Assembly (NCBI GenBank): GCA_963707575.1
Contig: OY970171.1
Coordinates: 2,418,001 to 2,482,000 of the forward strand
Length of the DNA stretch: 64,000 bases
Origin: Gaiellasilicea sp963707575
GTDB taxonomy: Bacteria; Actinomycetota; Thermoleophilia; Gaiellales; Gaiellaceae
Direction of reading: 5' to 3'
The first letter of the stretch is position 1; the number at the start of each line of letters is the position of its first letter. The notes beneath the pieces were generated by a model. That model worked only from the letters and a program-made list of their open reading frames with translations. It was not told where the DNA came from and searched no databases. The translations under genes were made by a program, and so were the position numbers. Positions 29,831 to 39,088 of the stretch are shown piece by piece.

Positions 29831-30892
29831 ATGCTGCGCGTGACTCCTCTGGCACTGCTCGCCGCCCTGCTCTCGGCCGGCCTCGTGCTCGCCGGCTGCG
29901 GTGGCTCCGACGAGGAGACCACGACGACGACCGCTGCACCGGGCACGACGACCGAGCCGGAGGCGGCGCTGCGCGTCGGCCTGATCACCGATCTCGGCCA
30001 GCTCGACGACGACGGCTTCAACGAGCTCGCCTTCCGCGGCGTCACGCGGGCGGAGGAGGAGCTCGGGATCGAGGGCCGAGTGGTCGAGTCGGCTTCGGCC
30101 GCGGACTACATCCCGAACATGAGCTCGCTCGCACGGCAGGGCTACGACCTGATCATCGGGGTCGGCTTCGCGCAGGGCGACGCGATCGGGAAGGTCGCCC
30201 AGCGCTACCCCGACACGCAGTTCGCGATCATCGACGTCGACCACGAGTTCGTGCCGGGCAAGCCGGCCAACGTGCAGGGCCTGCTGTTCCGCGAGGAGGA
30301 GGTCGGCTACCTCGTCGGCTATCTCGCCGGCCTCGAGGAGAAGCGGCGGGAAGGACCCGACTCGATCAGCGCCGTCGGCGGCTTCAAGGAGCCGCCGGTC
30401 GACCGCTTCATCGCGGGCTACCGCGCCGGCGCGCAGAGCGCAGCGCCCGGGATCGAGGTGACCTGGAACTACTCCCAGGACTGGGACGACCAGGCCAAGT
30501 GCAAGGAGCTCGCCCTGAACCAGATCGCGGCCGGCTCCGGCGTCGTCTTCCAGGTCGCAGGAGGCTGCGGGCTCGGCGCGCTGAATGCCGCCGGCGAGCG
30601 CGACGTCTGGGGCATCGGGGTCGACGCCGACCAGTCGCACCTCGGCCCGCACATCCTCACGAGCGCCCAGAAGGGCGTCGACTCGGCCGTCTTCCTGACC
30701 ATCCAGTCGCTGCTCGACGGCGAGTGGGAGGGTGGTGGCAACGCCACGTTCGGCCTGGCCGAGGAGGGCGTCGGGCTCGGCACCGTCAGCCCCGAGGTGC
30801 CGGAGGAGGACGTGACGGCGGTCGAGGGGATCGAGCAGCAGATCGCGGACGGCGAGATCGCCGACATCCCGACGACCGTCGGCAAGAGCTAG
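29831..30892 (+). CDS. BMP-family lipoprotein (PnrA/BmpA-like substrate-binding protein)
   Basis: 353 residues, lipid-anchored. Lipobox LAGCGG with Cys23, a Thr-rich linker (28-42), then a periplasmic-binding fold: LRVGLITDLGQLDDDGFNEL is the typical BMP/PnrA start, and IGVGFAQGDAI and WGIGVDADQS line the ligand pocket. Family members bind purine nucleosides or related ligands for ABC uptake. No ATPase or permease follows, so it either uses a distant transporter or acts as a sensor. A ribosome site AAAGG precedes the ATG; the upstream Nudix-type regulator probably controls it. Confidence 0.9.
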   Translation: MLRVTPLALLAALLSAGLVLAGCGGSDEETTTTTAAPGTTTEPEAALRVGLITDLGQLDDDGFNELAFRGVTRAEEELGIEGRVVESASAADYIPNMSSLARQGYDLIIGVGFAQGDAIGKVAQRYPDTQFAIIDVDHEFVPGKPANVQGLLFREEEVGYLVGYLAGLEEKRREGPDSISAVGGFKEPPVDRFIAGYRAGAQSAAPGIEVTWNYSQDWDDQAKCKELALNQIAAGSGVVFQVAGGCGLGALNAAGERDVWGIGVDADQSHLGPHILTSAQKGVDSAVFLTIQSLLDGEWEGGGNATFGLAEEGVGLGTVSPEVPEEDVTAVEGIEQQIADGEIADIPTTVGKS

Positions 30893-30992
30893 GCGCCCGC
30901 CGCCAACACCGGAGCCGCGCCCGGCAAGCGCCCTGCAGTTTCCGTCTGCGCGAATGCGGAAGGGAGCCGTTGTGCCAGACGAAGGAGACGCG

Positions 30993-31394
30993 GTGGCGAC
31001 CCTGACCGAGGTGCAGGCTCGGTTCGTCCAGGACCCGAACTACGCCGTCGTGGCCGCGCTGCGCGACGACGGCTCGCCCCATCAGACGGTGATCTGGGTG
31101 GACTGGGACGGCGAGCACGTGCTGCTGAACCTGAACCAGGAGCGGGCGAAGCTCCGCTACCTGCGGAACGATCCGCGCGTCTCGGTGCTGGTCCTGCACC
31201 GCGAGGATCCGTACCGCTGGCTCGGAATCGACGGCGAGGTGGCCGAGATCACGACCGAGGGTGCGTACGAGCACATCGTGCACCTGGCGAGCGTCTACCG
31301 AGGCCGGGCGGAGTACCGGCTGAAGCCGAGCGAGGAGCGTGTGCTCGTGAAGGTGCAGCCGCTCCGCGTCCATCCGTACGGCCTCGAGGGTTGA
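30993..31394 (+). CDS. PPOX-class flavin/F420-binding protein
   Basis: 133 residues of the split-barrel pyridoxamine-5'-phosphate-oxidase-like superfamily. NYAVVAALRDDGSPHQTVIWVDWDG is the characteristic first two strands and ERAKLRYLRNDPRVSVLVL the cofactor-binding helix-strand of F420-dependent PPOX proteins. Such enzymes reduce small molecules with F420H2 or bind FMN or biliverdin. GTG at 30993 has GAAGGAG 5 nt upstream, better than the ATG at 30954. Single gene between the BMP gene and the polyamine operon. Confidence 0.85.
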   Translation: MATLTEVQARFVQDPNYAVVAALRDDGSPHQTVIWVDWDGEHVLLNLNQERAKLRYLRNDPRVSVLVLHREDPYRWLGIDGEVAEITTEGAYEHIVHLASVYRGRAEYRLKPSEERVLVKVQPLRVHPYGLEG

Positions 31395-31427
31395 GGGCAG
31401 TCGACCTGATGCTCCTGCCCGCATCGC

Positions 31428-31457
31428 TTGTCCCTGGGAGCACGCGCAGAGTAGGCT
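31428..31457 (+). promoter_or_regulatory. Promoter of the polyamine operon
   Basis: TTGTCC (31428-31433), 18-nt spacer, TAGGCT (31452-31457). Transcription would begin near 31464, giving a 25-nt leader that includes the GGGAGGAGG ribosome site of the first gene. Same TTGNNN/TAGNNT form as other promoters in the window. Confidence 0.65.
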
Positions 31458-31488
31458 CGCCGAACCTTTCGATCGGGAGGAGGGCGTC

Positions 31489-32931
31489 GTGAGCGTTGCC
31501 AAGATCCAGTACAAGAACTTCGTCGGCGGCGAATGGGTCGAGTCCACGTCCGGCGAGACGATGGACGTGCTGAATCCCTCCACGGGCGAGACGATCGCGG
31601 AGGTGCCGCGCGGCAGCGCCGAGGACGTCGAGCGCGCCGTCGACGCAGCGCGGAAGGCACTGCCGGACTGGCTCGCGAAGACGCCGAAGGACCGGATGGA
31701 GCTTCTGCTCGCACTGGCCGACCTGATCGACGAGCACGCGGATGAGCTGGCGAAGCTCGAGTCGCTGAACGTGGGCAAGCCGATGTCGATCGCCGTCGAC
31801 GAAATGCCGTTCTCGGCCGACAACCTGCGCTTCTTCGCCGGCGCGGCGCGGACGCTGGAGGGGAAGTCCGCCGGCGAGTACGTGGAGGGCTACACGTCGA
31901 TCGTCCGCCGTGAGCCGCTCGGGATCGTCGCCGGGATCACGCCCTGGAACTACCCGCTGATGATGGTCGTCTGGAAGCTCGGCCCCGCGCTCGCGGCCGG
32001 GAACTGCCAGATCCTGAAGCCGGCCGAGCAGACGCCGCTGACGACGCTCCGTTTCGCCGAGCTGGCGCAGGAGGTGCTCCCACCGGGCGTGCTGAACGTG
32101 ATCACCGGTGACGGCGTCCCCGTCGGAGACGGCCTCGTGCGGCATCCGGACATCGCGCTCGTCTCGCTCACGGGCGACGTCGAGACCGGGAAGACGATCG
32201 CGCGCAACGCCGCCGACACGCTCAAGCGCGTCCATCTCGAGCTGGGCGGCAAGGCGCCGATGGTGGTACTCGACGACGCCGATCCGGCTCAGGTGGCCGA
32301 GGCGGTCAAGATCGGCGGCTACTGGAACTCCGGCCAGGACTGCACGGCCTCCTCCCGCATCCTCGTCAGCGAGCGCATCTATGACGACGTCATGTCCGAG
32401 ACGGTCAAGGTGATCGAGGCGATGAAGGTGGCCGACCCGGCCGAGGGCGACGACGTCGAGATGGGGCCGGTGATCTCGGAGGAGCAGCGCCAGCGCGTGC
32501 TCGGCTTTCTCGAGCGCCTGCCCGCGACGGCAACCGTCGTCACCGGCGGCGAAGCTCTGGGCGACCGCGGCTTCTTCGTCAAGCCCACGATCGTCGCGGA
32601 CGTGACTCAGGACGACGAGATCGTGCAGCGCGAGGTGTTCGGGCCCGTCGTGACCGTGCAGCGCTTTGCGAGCGACGACGATGCGATCGAGCTGGCGAAC
32701 GGCACCCCCTACGGTCTCGCGTCGTCCGTCTTCAGCCGCGACGTCGGCCGGGCGCTGTCGGCCGCGAAGCGGCTCGAGTTCGGAACGGTCTGGGTCAACG
32801 AGCATCTGTTCCCGCTCGCGTCCGAGATGCCGCACGGCGGCTTCAAGCAGTCGGGCTACGGCAAGGACATGTCGCTCTACTCGATGGAGGAATACACGCG
32901 CATCAAGCACGTGGCGGTCAAGCTCAGTTGA
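31489..32931 (+). CDS. Aldehyde dehydrogenase, gamma-aminobutyraldehyde type
   Basis: 480-residue NAD-dependent aldehyde dehydrogenase. ITPWNYPLMM is the nucleotide-binding start, LELGGKAP holds the general-base Glu, and Cys285 in GQDCTASSR is the nucleophile (GQDC is typical of PatD/PuuC-like enzymes). Located at the head of a putrescine transporter and aminotransferase operon, it should oxidise 4-aminobutanal to GABA. GTG start with GGGAGGAGG ribosome site; TTGA overlap with the transporter ATPase. Confidence 0.9.
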   Translation: MSVAKIQYKNFVGGEWVESTSGETMDVLNPSTGETIAEVPRGSAEDVERAVDAARKALPDWLAKTPKDRMELLLALADLIDEHADELAKLESLNVGKPMSIAVDEMPFSADNLRFFAGAARTLEGKSAGEYVEGYTSIVRREPLGIVAGITPWNYPLMMVVWKLGPALAAGNCQILKPAEQTPLTTLRFAELAQEVLPPGVLNVITGDGVPVGDGLVRHPDIALVSLTGDVETGKTIARNAADTLKRVHLELGGKAPMVVLDDADPAQVAEAVKIGGYWNSGQDCTASSRILVSERIYDDVMSETVKVIEAMKVADPAEGDDVEMGPVISEEQRQRVLGFLERLPATATVVTGGEALGDRGFFVKPTIVADVTQDDEIVQREVFGPVVTVQRFASDDDAIELANGTPYGLASSVFSRDVGRALSAAKRLEFGTVWVNEHLFPLASEMPHGGFKQSGYGKDMSLYSMEEYTRIKHVAVKLS

Positions 32932-34019
32932 CCGACGGTGCTGCGGCCGACGTTCGACTGGAAGGTGTCGTCAAGCGCTTCGACGACGTCGTCGCCGTCG
33001 ACGGGATCACGCTCGAGATCCCGGCAGGTTCCTTCTTCGCGCTCCTCGGCCCGTCCGGCTGCGGCAAGACCACGACGCTGCGGATGATCGGCGGCTTCGA
33101 GGAGCCGACGGAGGGTGCGATCTTCCTCGGCGACCGGGACGTGGTCGGGCTGCCGCCGCACCGTCGCGACGTCAACACGGTCTTTCAGAGCTACGCCCTC
33201 TTTCCGCACCTGAGCATCTTCGAGAACGTCGGCTTCGGCCTGCGCCGGCGAGGTCTCAAGGGCGAAGATCTGAAGGGCCGCGTCCGCGAGATCCTGCGGC
33301 GGGTCGGGCTCGAGGGCTACGACGCGCGCAAGCCGCGCCAGCTCTCGGGCGGCCAGCAGCAGCGCGTCGCGCTCGCGCGGGCCCTCGTGAACAACCCGCG
33401 CGTCCTGCTGCTCGACGAGCCGCTAGGGGCGCTCGACCTGAAGCTCCGGAAGCAGATGCAGCTCGAGCTGAAGGCGTTGCAGCAGGACTTCGCGATGACC
33501 TTCGTGCACGTCACGCACGACCAGGACGAGGCGATGACGATGGCCGACACGATCGCGATCATGAACCGCGGCCGGATCGAGCAGCTCGGCCCGCCGGAAG
33601 CCCTGTACGAGCGGCCCTCGACGGCGTTCGTGGCCGGGTTCCTGGGGGCCTCGAACCTTCTCACCGGCACTGTTGCCGGGCCGGGGCGCGTGCAGCTCGA
33701 CGCGGGCGCCGAGGTGCGGGTCCCGCCCGAGCACCTGAACAGGCGCACCGGCCGCGTCGCGGTGGGGATCCGGCCGGAGAAGCTCCGGCTCGGCGCGCCC
33801 ACCGACGAGGAGAACAGTCTCGCCGGGACGGTGCGCGACTCCGCCTACGTCGGCGTCTCCACCCAGCTGGTCGTGAAGACCGGGGCGGGTACCGTCACCG
33901 TCTACCTCCAGAACGACCGGCCGGGCACCCCGCGGCCCCAGCCCGGCGACGCCCTGATCCTGAGCTGGTCGCCGGAGGCGACCTTCGTCACCCAACCCCC
34001 CGAGGAGGATGCGGCATGA
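32928..34019 (+). CDS. potA: Spermidine/putrescine ABC transporter ATPase (PotA-like)
   Basis: 363 residues. Walker A GPSGCGKTT (41-49), Q-loop in TVFQSYALFPHL, signature LSGGQQQR, Walker B VLLLDEPLGALD, H-loop HVTHDQDEA; C-terminal TOBE-type regulatory domain from about 240 (VAVGIRPEKLRLG). Energises polyamine import. TTG start overlaps the dehydrogenase stop by 4 nt. Operon partners PotD, PotB and PotC follow in order. Confidence 0.92.
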   Translation: MTDGAAADVRLEGVVKRFDDVVAVDGITLEIPAGSFFALLGPSGCGKTTTLRMIGGFEEPTEGAIFLGDRDVVGLPPHRRDVNTVFQSYALFPHLSIFENVGFGLRRRGLKGEDLKGRVREILRRVGLEGYDARKPRQLSGGQQQRVALARALVNNPRVLLLDEPLGALDLKLRKQMQLELKALQQDFAMTFVHVTHDQDEAMTMADTIAIMNRGRIEQLGPPEALYERPSTAFVAGFLGASNLLTGTVAGPGRVQLDAGAEVRVPPEHLNRRTGRVAVGIRPEKLRLGAPTDEENSLAGTVRDSAYVGVSTQLVVKTGAGTVTVYLQNDRPGTPRPQPGDALILSWSPEATFVTQPPEEDAA

Positions 34020-35194
34020 ACCCATTCCTGACCCGCCGGCAACTGCTCGAGCGTGCGGCGCTCGGCGGCGCGGCGCTCTCCGTTCCCGGCCTGCTCGCCG
34101 CCTGCGGCGGGAGCGGCGGGATCGAGGGCAGCGCGACGACCGGCACTGCGGCCGGGACGACCGGAGCGAAGGAGCTCGCCGACAAGCTGACGATCTCGAA
34201 CTGGACGCTCTACATCGACATCGACGAGGAGACGGACGAGCGGCCCACGCTCGTCCAGTTCACGGAGAAGACCGGCGTCGAGGTCGACTACATCGAGGAC
34301 GTCAACGACAACGACGAGTGGTTCGGCAAGAACCAGGCCGCGCTGAAGGCCGGCAACTCGATCGGCCGCGACCTCACCGTGCTGACCGACTGGATGGCCG
34401 GGCGCATGGTTCGGCTCGGCTACGTCGAGAAGCTCGACCGCGACGCGATCCCGAACGCGTCCAACCTCGTCTCCGCGCTCGCCAGCCCCGGTTGGGATCC
34501 GCAGCGGGAGTACTCGCTGCCGTGGCAGTCCGGCCTCGCCGGGATCGGCTACGACCCGGAGCGCTTCGGCGGTGAGATCACCTCGGTGCAGCAGTTGCTC
34601 GAGGATCCGAAGCTGAAAGGCAAGGTCTCCTTCCTCACCGAGATGCCGGACACGATGGGCATGATGCTCCAGCTCGACGGGGCCGACGCGGAGAAGGTGG
34701 ACACGGCCGCATTCGAGAAGTCGATTGCGCGGCTCCAGCGGGCGGTCGACTCGGGTCAGATCCGCCAGTTCACGGGGAACGACTACGCACCGCTGCTCGC
34801 CCGGGGGGACATCTGGGCTTGTGCTGCCTGGTCGGGCGACATGGTGCAGCTGAAGCTCGAGAACCCGAAGCTCGAGTTCGTCATCCCGGACGAGGGCGGA
34901 ACGATCTTCACGGACAACATGCTGATCCCCACCGGCGGCGACGTCTTCACCGCCTCGACGTTCATGAACTACGTCTACGACCCGAAGGTCGCGGCGCAGA
35001 TCGAGGCCTACGTCAACTACATCTGCCCCGTCGAGGGTGCCGCCGAGGAGATCCGCGCCATCGATCCGTCGCTCGCGGACAACCAGCTGATCTTCCCCGA
35101 CGAGGAGACGCTCGCGAACGTGGCGATCTTCGACGCCGAGGCTGCGGACGACCCGAAGCTGAAAGCGATGTTCCAGGCGGTGATCGGCGCCTGA
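34016..35194 (+). CDS. potD: Spermidine/putrescine-binding lipoprotein (PotD-like)
   Basis: 392 residues. The export signal contains twin arginines (TRRQLLERAALGG) and a lipobox LLAAC with Cys30, so it may be a Tat-exported lipoprotein. LTISNWTLYIDID and VEVDYIEDVNDNDEWFGKN open the binding domain; DLTVLTDWMAGRMV and FTDNMLIPTGGD belong to the PotD/PotF pocket, with acidic and aromatic residues to hold amines. Overlaps potA by 4 nt and potB by 4 nt. Confidence 0.92.
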   Translation: MNPFLTRRQLLERAALGGAALSVPGLLAACGGSGGIEGSATTGTAAGTTGAKELADKLTISNWTLYIDIDEETDERPTLVQFTEKTGVEVDYIEDVNDNDEWFGKNQAALKAGNSIGRDLTVLTDWMAGRMVRLGYVEKLDRDAIPNASNLVSALASPGWDPQREYSLPWQSGLAGIGYDPERFGGEITSVQQLLEDPKLKGKVSFLTEMPDTMGMMLQLDGADAEKVDTAAFEKSIARLQRAVDSGQIRQFTGNDYAPLLARGDIWACAAWSGDMVQLKLENPKLEFVIPDEGGTIFTDNMLIPTGGDVFTASTFMNYVYDPKVAAQIEAYVNYICPVEGAAEEIRAIDPSLADNQLIFPDEETLANVAIFDAEAADDPKLKAMFQAVIGA

Positions 35195-36048
35195 GCTTCA
35201 TCCATCGCCACAAAGGGCTCGTCCCCTACCTCCTGCTCGCTCCGGGACTGGCCTTCCTCGCCCTCTTCTTCGTCGTGCCGACCTACTACCTGGCGAACAC
35301 CTCGCTCCAGGAGGGGTCGGTCGACGTGGGCTACTCGTTCACGTGGGCCTGGTCGAACTACTCCGACGCGATCTCGACCTACCACGAGCAGTTCATCCGC
35401 TCGCTCGTGTACGCGGGGATCGCGACGGTACTGGCCTTCCTGATCTCGTACCCGCTCGCGTACTGGATCGCCTTCCGCGGCGGGCGCTGGAAGAGCTTCC
35501 TGCTGCTGCTCGTGATCGCCCCGTTCTTCGTCACCTACCTGATCCGGACGCTCGCCTGGCAGACGATCCTCTCCGACGAAGGGCTCGTGCTCGACGTGCT
35601 GACGGGGATCGGGATCGTGGAGGACGGGGGCCGGCTGCTCGCCACCTCGACCGCCGTCGTGGCGGGGATCACCTACAACTTCCTGCCCTTCATGGCGCTC
35701 CCGCTCTACGCGAGCCTGGAGCAGATCGACGCGCGCCTCATCGAGGCGGCCGAGGACCTCTACGCGAGCAAGGTGCAGGCCTTCCTGCGCGTGACGCTGC
35801 CGCTCTCGCTGCCGGGTGTCTTCGCCGGCACGCTGCTCACCTTCATCCCGGCCGCGGGCGACTTCATCAACGCCGAGCTGCTCGGAACCCCGCAGCAGTC
35901 GATGATCGGCAACGTGATCCAGTCGAAGTTCCTCGTGATCACGGACTACGGCCAGGCGGCGGCGCTCTCGTTCATCCTGATGGCGTCGATCCTGATCGCC
36001 GTGCTCGCCTACAGCCGGGCGCTCGGAACGGACCGGTTGACGCGATGA
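35191..36048 (+). CDS. potB: Polyamine ABC transporter permease (PotB-like), CTG start
   Basis: 285 residues, six predicted membrane helices, with the EAA coupling loop IEAAEDLYASKVQAFLRVTL. The reading frame has no ATG, GTG or TTG before the first membrane helix: codons upstream run CCA GGC GGT GAT CGG CGC CTG. CTG at 35191 overlaps the potD TGA as CTGA, the same 4-nt geometry as the other genes of this operon, and gives a normal PotB N-terminus. A GTG at codon 29 would remove helix 1. CTG initiation by coupling is therefore likely. Confidence 0.85.
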   Translation: MSFIHRHKGLVPYLLLAPGLAFLALFFVVPTYYLANTSLQEGSVDVGYSFTWAWSNYSDAISTYHEQFIRSLVYAGIATVLAFLISYPLAYWIAFRGGRWKSFLLLLVIAPFFVTYLIRTLAWQTILSDEGLVLDVLTGIGIVEDGGRLLATSTAVVAGITYNFLPFMALPLYASLEQIDARLIEAAEDLYASKVQAFLRVTLPLSLPGVFAGTLLTFIPAAGDFINAELLGTPQQSMIGNVIQSKFLVITDYGQAAALSFILMASILIAVLAYSRALGTDRLTR

Positions 36049-36836
36049 GGACGCTGCGGCGCCATGCGCTGACCGTGTTCGCTCTGCTCGCGCTGGCGTA
36101 TCTGCTGCTGCCGATCGCGGTCGTCGTGCTCTTCTCCTTCAACGACCCGGTCGGCCGCTTCAACTACACGTGGTCGGGCTTCACGCTCGACCACTGGGCC
36201 GACCCGTTCGGTGTGCCGGGGCTCTCGGAGGCGATGCGCGCGAGCATCGAGATCGCGATCCTCTCCTCACTGGCCGCGACCGTGCTGGGGACGCTGATCG
36301 CGCTCGCGCTCGTGCGCTACGCCTTCCGCGGCCGCGGCGCCACCAACCTCTTCATCTTCCTGCCCATGACGACGCCGGAGATCGTGCTCGGCGCCTCGCT
36401 GCTGACGCTCTTCCTCAACCTCGGTGTCGCAACCGGCTTCTGGACGATCGTGCTGGCGCACATCATGTTCAACATCTCGTTCGTCGTCGTGACCGTGCGG
36501 GCGCGCCTCGTCGGCTTCGACCGGCATTTGGAGGAGGCGGCGATGGACCTCGGCGCGAACGAGTGGACGACGTTCGTGCGCGTGACGCTGCCGTTGATCG
36601 CGCCGGGGATCATGGCCGGGGGGCTGCTCGCCCTCGCTCTCTCCATCGACGACTTCGTGATCACGCAGTTCAACTCCGGCTCGACGATCACGTTCCCGCT
36701 CTACGTCTACGGCGCCGCCCGCGTGGGCGTCCCGCCGCAGGTAAACGTGCTCGGCACGCTGATCTTCCTGGTCGCCGCCGGACTGATGCTCGCGACCGTC
36801 ATCATCCAGAATCGCCGCGCGAAAGGACACGCATGA
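36045..36836 (+). CDS. potC: Polyamine ABC transporter permease (PotC-like)
   Basis: 263 residues with six membrane helices. YLLLPIAVVVLFSFND is the usual PotC first helix end, and LEEAAMDLGANEWTTFVRVTL is the EAA loop that contacts PotA. ATG overlaps the potB stop by 4 nt; its own stop overlaps the aminotransferase ATG. Completes a full import system. Confidence 0.92.
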   Translation: MRTLRRHALTVFALLALAYLLLPIAVVVLFSFNDPVGRFNYTWSGFTLDHWADPFGVPGLSEAMRASIEIAILSSLAATVLGTLIALALVRYAFRGRGATNLFIFLPMTTPEIVLGASLLTLFLNLGVATGFWTIVLAHIMFNISFVVVTVRARLVGFDRHLEEAAMDLGANEWTTFVRVTLPLIAPGIMAGGLLALALSIDDFVITQFNSGSTITFPLYVYGAARVGVPPQVNVLGTLIFLVAAGLMLATVIIQNRRAKGHA

Positions 36837-38257
36837 CGACGACGAGCAAGACCACCACCTCAGCCGATCTGCAGCAGCTCGCCAAGGACCATCTCTGGCT
36901 CCACTTCACGCGGATGGGCGGCTACCGCGACGCCGAGGTGCCGATCATCGTCCGGGGCGAGGGCTGCTACCTCGAGGACGCAAACGGCAAGCGCTACCTC
37001 GACGCGCTGGCGGGGCTCTTCGCCGTCCAGCTCGGCTACTCGCACGGGGACGAGATCGGCCGGGCGGCGCACGAGCAGATGAAGGAACTGCCGTTCTACA
37101 CGAACTGGTCGTACGCGCATCCGCGCGCGATCGAGCTCGCGGCCGAGATCGCGTCGCTCACGCCGGGCGACCTGAACCGCGTCTTCTTCGTCTCGGGCGG
37201 GTCGGAGGCGGTCGAGTCGGCCTGGAAGCTCGCCCGCCAGTACCACGCCGCGCGCGGCGAGCGCCGCTGGAAGGCGATCGCCCGCCGTACCGCCTACCAC
37301 GGCACGACGATGGGCGCGCTCTCGATCAACGGGATCGCGGCGCTCAAGAACGACTACGAGCCGCTCGTCCCCGACGCCCTGCACGTGCGGAACACGAACC
37401 GCTACCACCGGCCGCCCGAGGAGACGGAGGCGGAGTTCACGGCCTTCCTGCTCGACGACCTGGAGGCCACGATCGTGGCGGCCGGGCCGTCGACCGTCGC
37501 GATGGTGATCATGGAGCCGGTGCAGAATGCGGGCGGCTGCTTCACGCCGCCGGCCGGCTACTTCGCCGGCGTGCGCGAGCTCTGCGACCGCTTCGGGATC
37601 CTGCTCTGCGCGGACGAGGTGATCACCGGCTTCGGACGCACGGGTCGGTGGTTCGCCTCCGAGACCTACGACATCCAGCCCGACCTGATCACGTCGGCGA
37701 AGGGCCTCTCCTCGGCCTACGCCGCGATCGGCGCCGTCATTGCCCATGACCGCGTGATGGAGCCGTTCCTCGAGGGGAGCGCGAGCTTCACGCACGGGAT
37801 CACCTTCGGCGGGCACCCGGTCATGGCGGCGATCGCGCTGAAGAACATCGAGATCATGAAGCGCGAGCGCGTCGTCGAGCACGTCGACGAGACCCAGGAC
37901 CGGTTTCGCGCCACGCTCGCGCAGCTGCTCGACCTGCCGATCGTCGGCGATCTTCGGGGCACGGGCTTCTTCTACGCGCTCGAGCTCGTCAAGGACAAGG
38001 AGACTCGCGCGACGTTCACCGACAAGCACAAGGAGACCCGCGCGGGGTTCACCGACGAGGAGTCCGAGTCGCTCCTGCGCGGCTTCCTCTCCGGCGAGCT
38101 CTTCGCGCGCGGCCTGATCTGCCGCGCGGACGACCGCGGCGACCCGGTCGTGCAGATCTCGCCGCCGCTCGTGGCTACGCAGGCGGAGTTCGACGAGATC
38201 GCCGGCACGCTCGGGGACGTGCTCGCCGAGGCCGGGCGGCGGGTCGGGTTGGGCTAG
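36833..38257 (+). CDS. Class III aminotransferase, probable putrescine aminotransferase
   Basis: 474-residue PLP enzyme. FFVSGGSEAVESAWKLARQ binds PLP phosphate, LLCADEVITGFGRTG holds the Asp, and Lys near 290 in ITSAKGLSSAYAAIGA forms the Schiff base. Position at the end of a polyamine transporter operon that begins with a gamma-aminobutyraldehyde dehydrogenase indicates transfer of an amino group from putrescine or a related diamine to pyruvate or 2-oxoglutarate. An 11-residue near-tandem repeat (KETRATFTDKH, KETRAGFTDEE) around residue 390 looks like a recent in-frame duplication in a surface loop. Confidence 0.88.
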   Translation: MTTTSKTTTSADLQQLAKDHLWLHFTRMGGYRDAEVPIIVRGEGCYLEDANGKRYLDALAGLFAVQLGYSHGDEIGRAAHEQMKELPFYTNWSYAHPRAIELAAEIASLTPGDLNRVFFVSGGSEAVESAWKLARQYHAARGERRWKAIARRTAYHGTTMGALSINGIAALKNDYEPLVPDALHVRNTNRYHRPPEETEAEFTAFLLDDLEATIVAAGPSTVAMVIMEPVQNAGGCFTPPAGYFAGVRELCDRFGILLCADEVITGFGRTGRWFASETYDIQPDLITSAKGLSSAYAAIGAVIAHDRVMEPFLEGSASFTHGITFGGHPVMAAIALKNIEIMKRERVVEHVDETQDRFRATLAQLLDLPIVGDLRGTGFFYALELVKDKETRATFTDKHKETRAGFTDEESESLLRGFLSGELFARGLICRADDRGDPVVQISPPLVATQAEFDEIAGTLGDVLAEAGRRVGLG

Positions 38258-38270
38258 CGTCACCCAAGAG

Positions 38271-38284
38271 TGCGGTTAACCGCA
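38271..38284. promoter_or_regulatory. Perfect 14-bp palindrome upstream of the ABC exporter
   Basis: TGCGGTTAACCGCA is a perfect palindrome 13 nt after the aminotransferase stop and 2 nt before the TTGCCG -35 element of the next operon. It could be a repressor operator or a very short terminator stem; a zero-length loop makes a hairpin poor, so operator is favoured. Confidence 0.5.
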
Positions 38285-38286
38285 CC

Positions 38287-38314
38287 TTGCCGACTCCCCG
38301 AGACCGGCTAGGCT
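38287..38314 (+). promoter_or_regulatory. Promoter of the ABC exporter operon
   Basis: TTGCCG (38287-38292), 16-nt spacer, TAGGCT (38309-38314). Start would fall at 38321, which is an in-frame ATG; a second ATG at 38342 has AGGGAGG four bases upstream. One transcription start thus serves either a leaderless start or a 21-nt leader. Confidence 0.6.
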
Positions 38315-38341
38315 CGTGCGATGACCAGTCAGGGAGGACCG

Positions 38342-39084
<743 letters not shown>

Positions 39085-39088
<4 letters not shown>

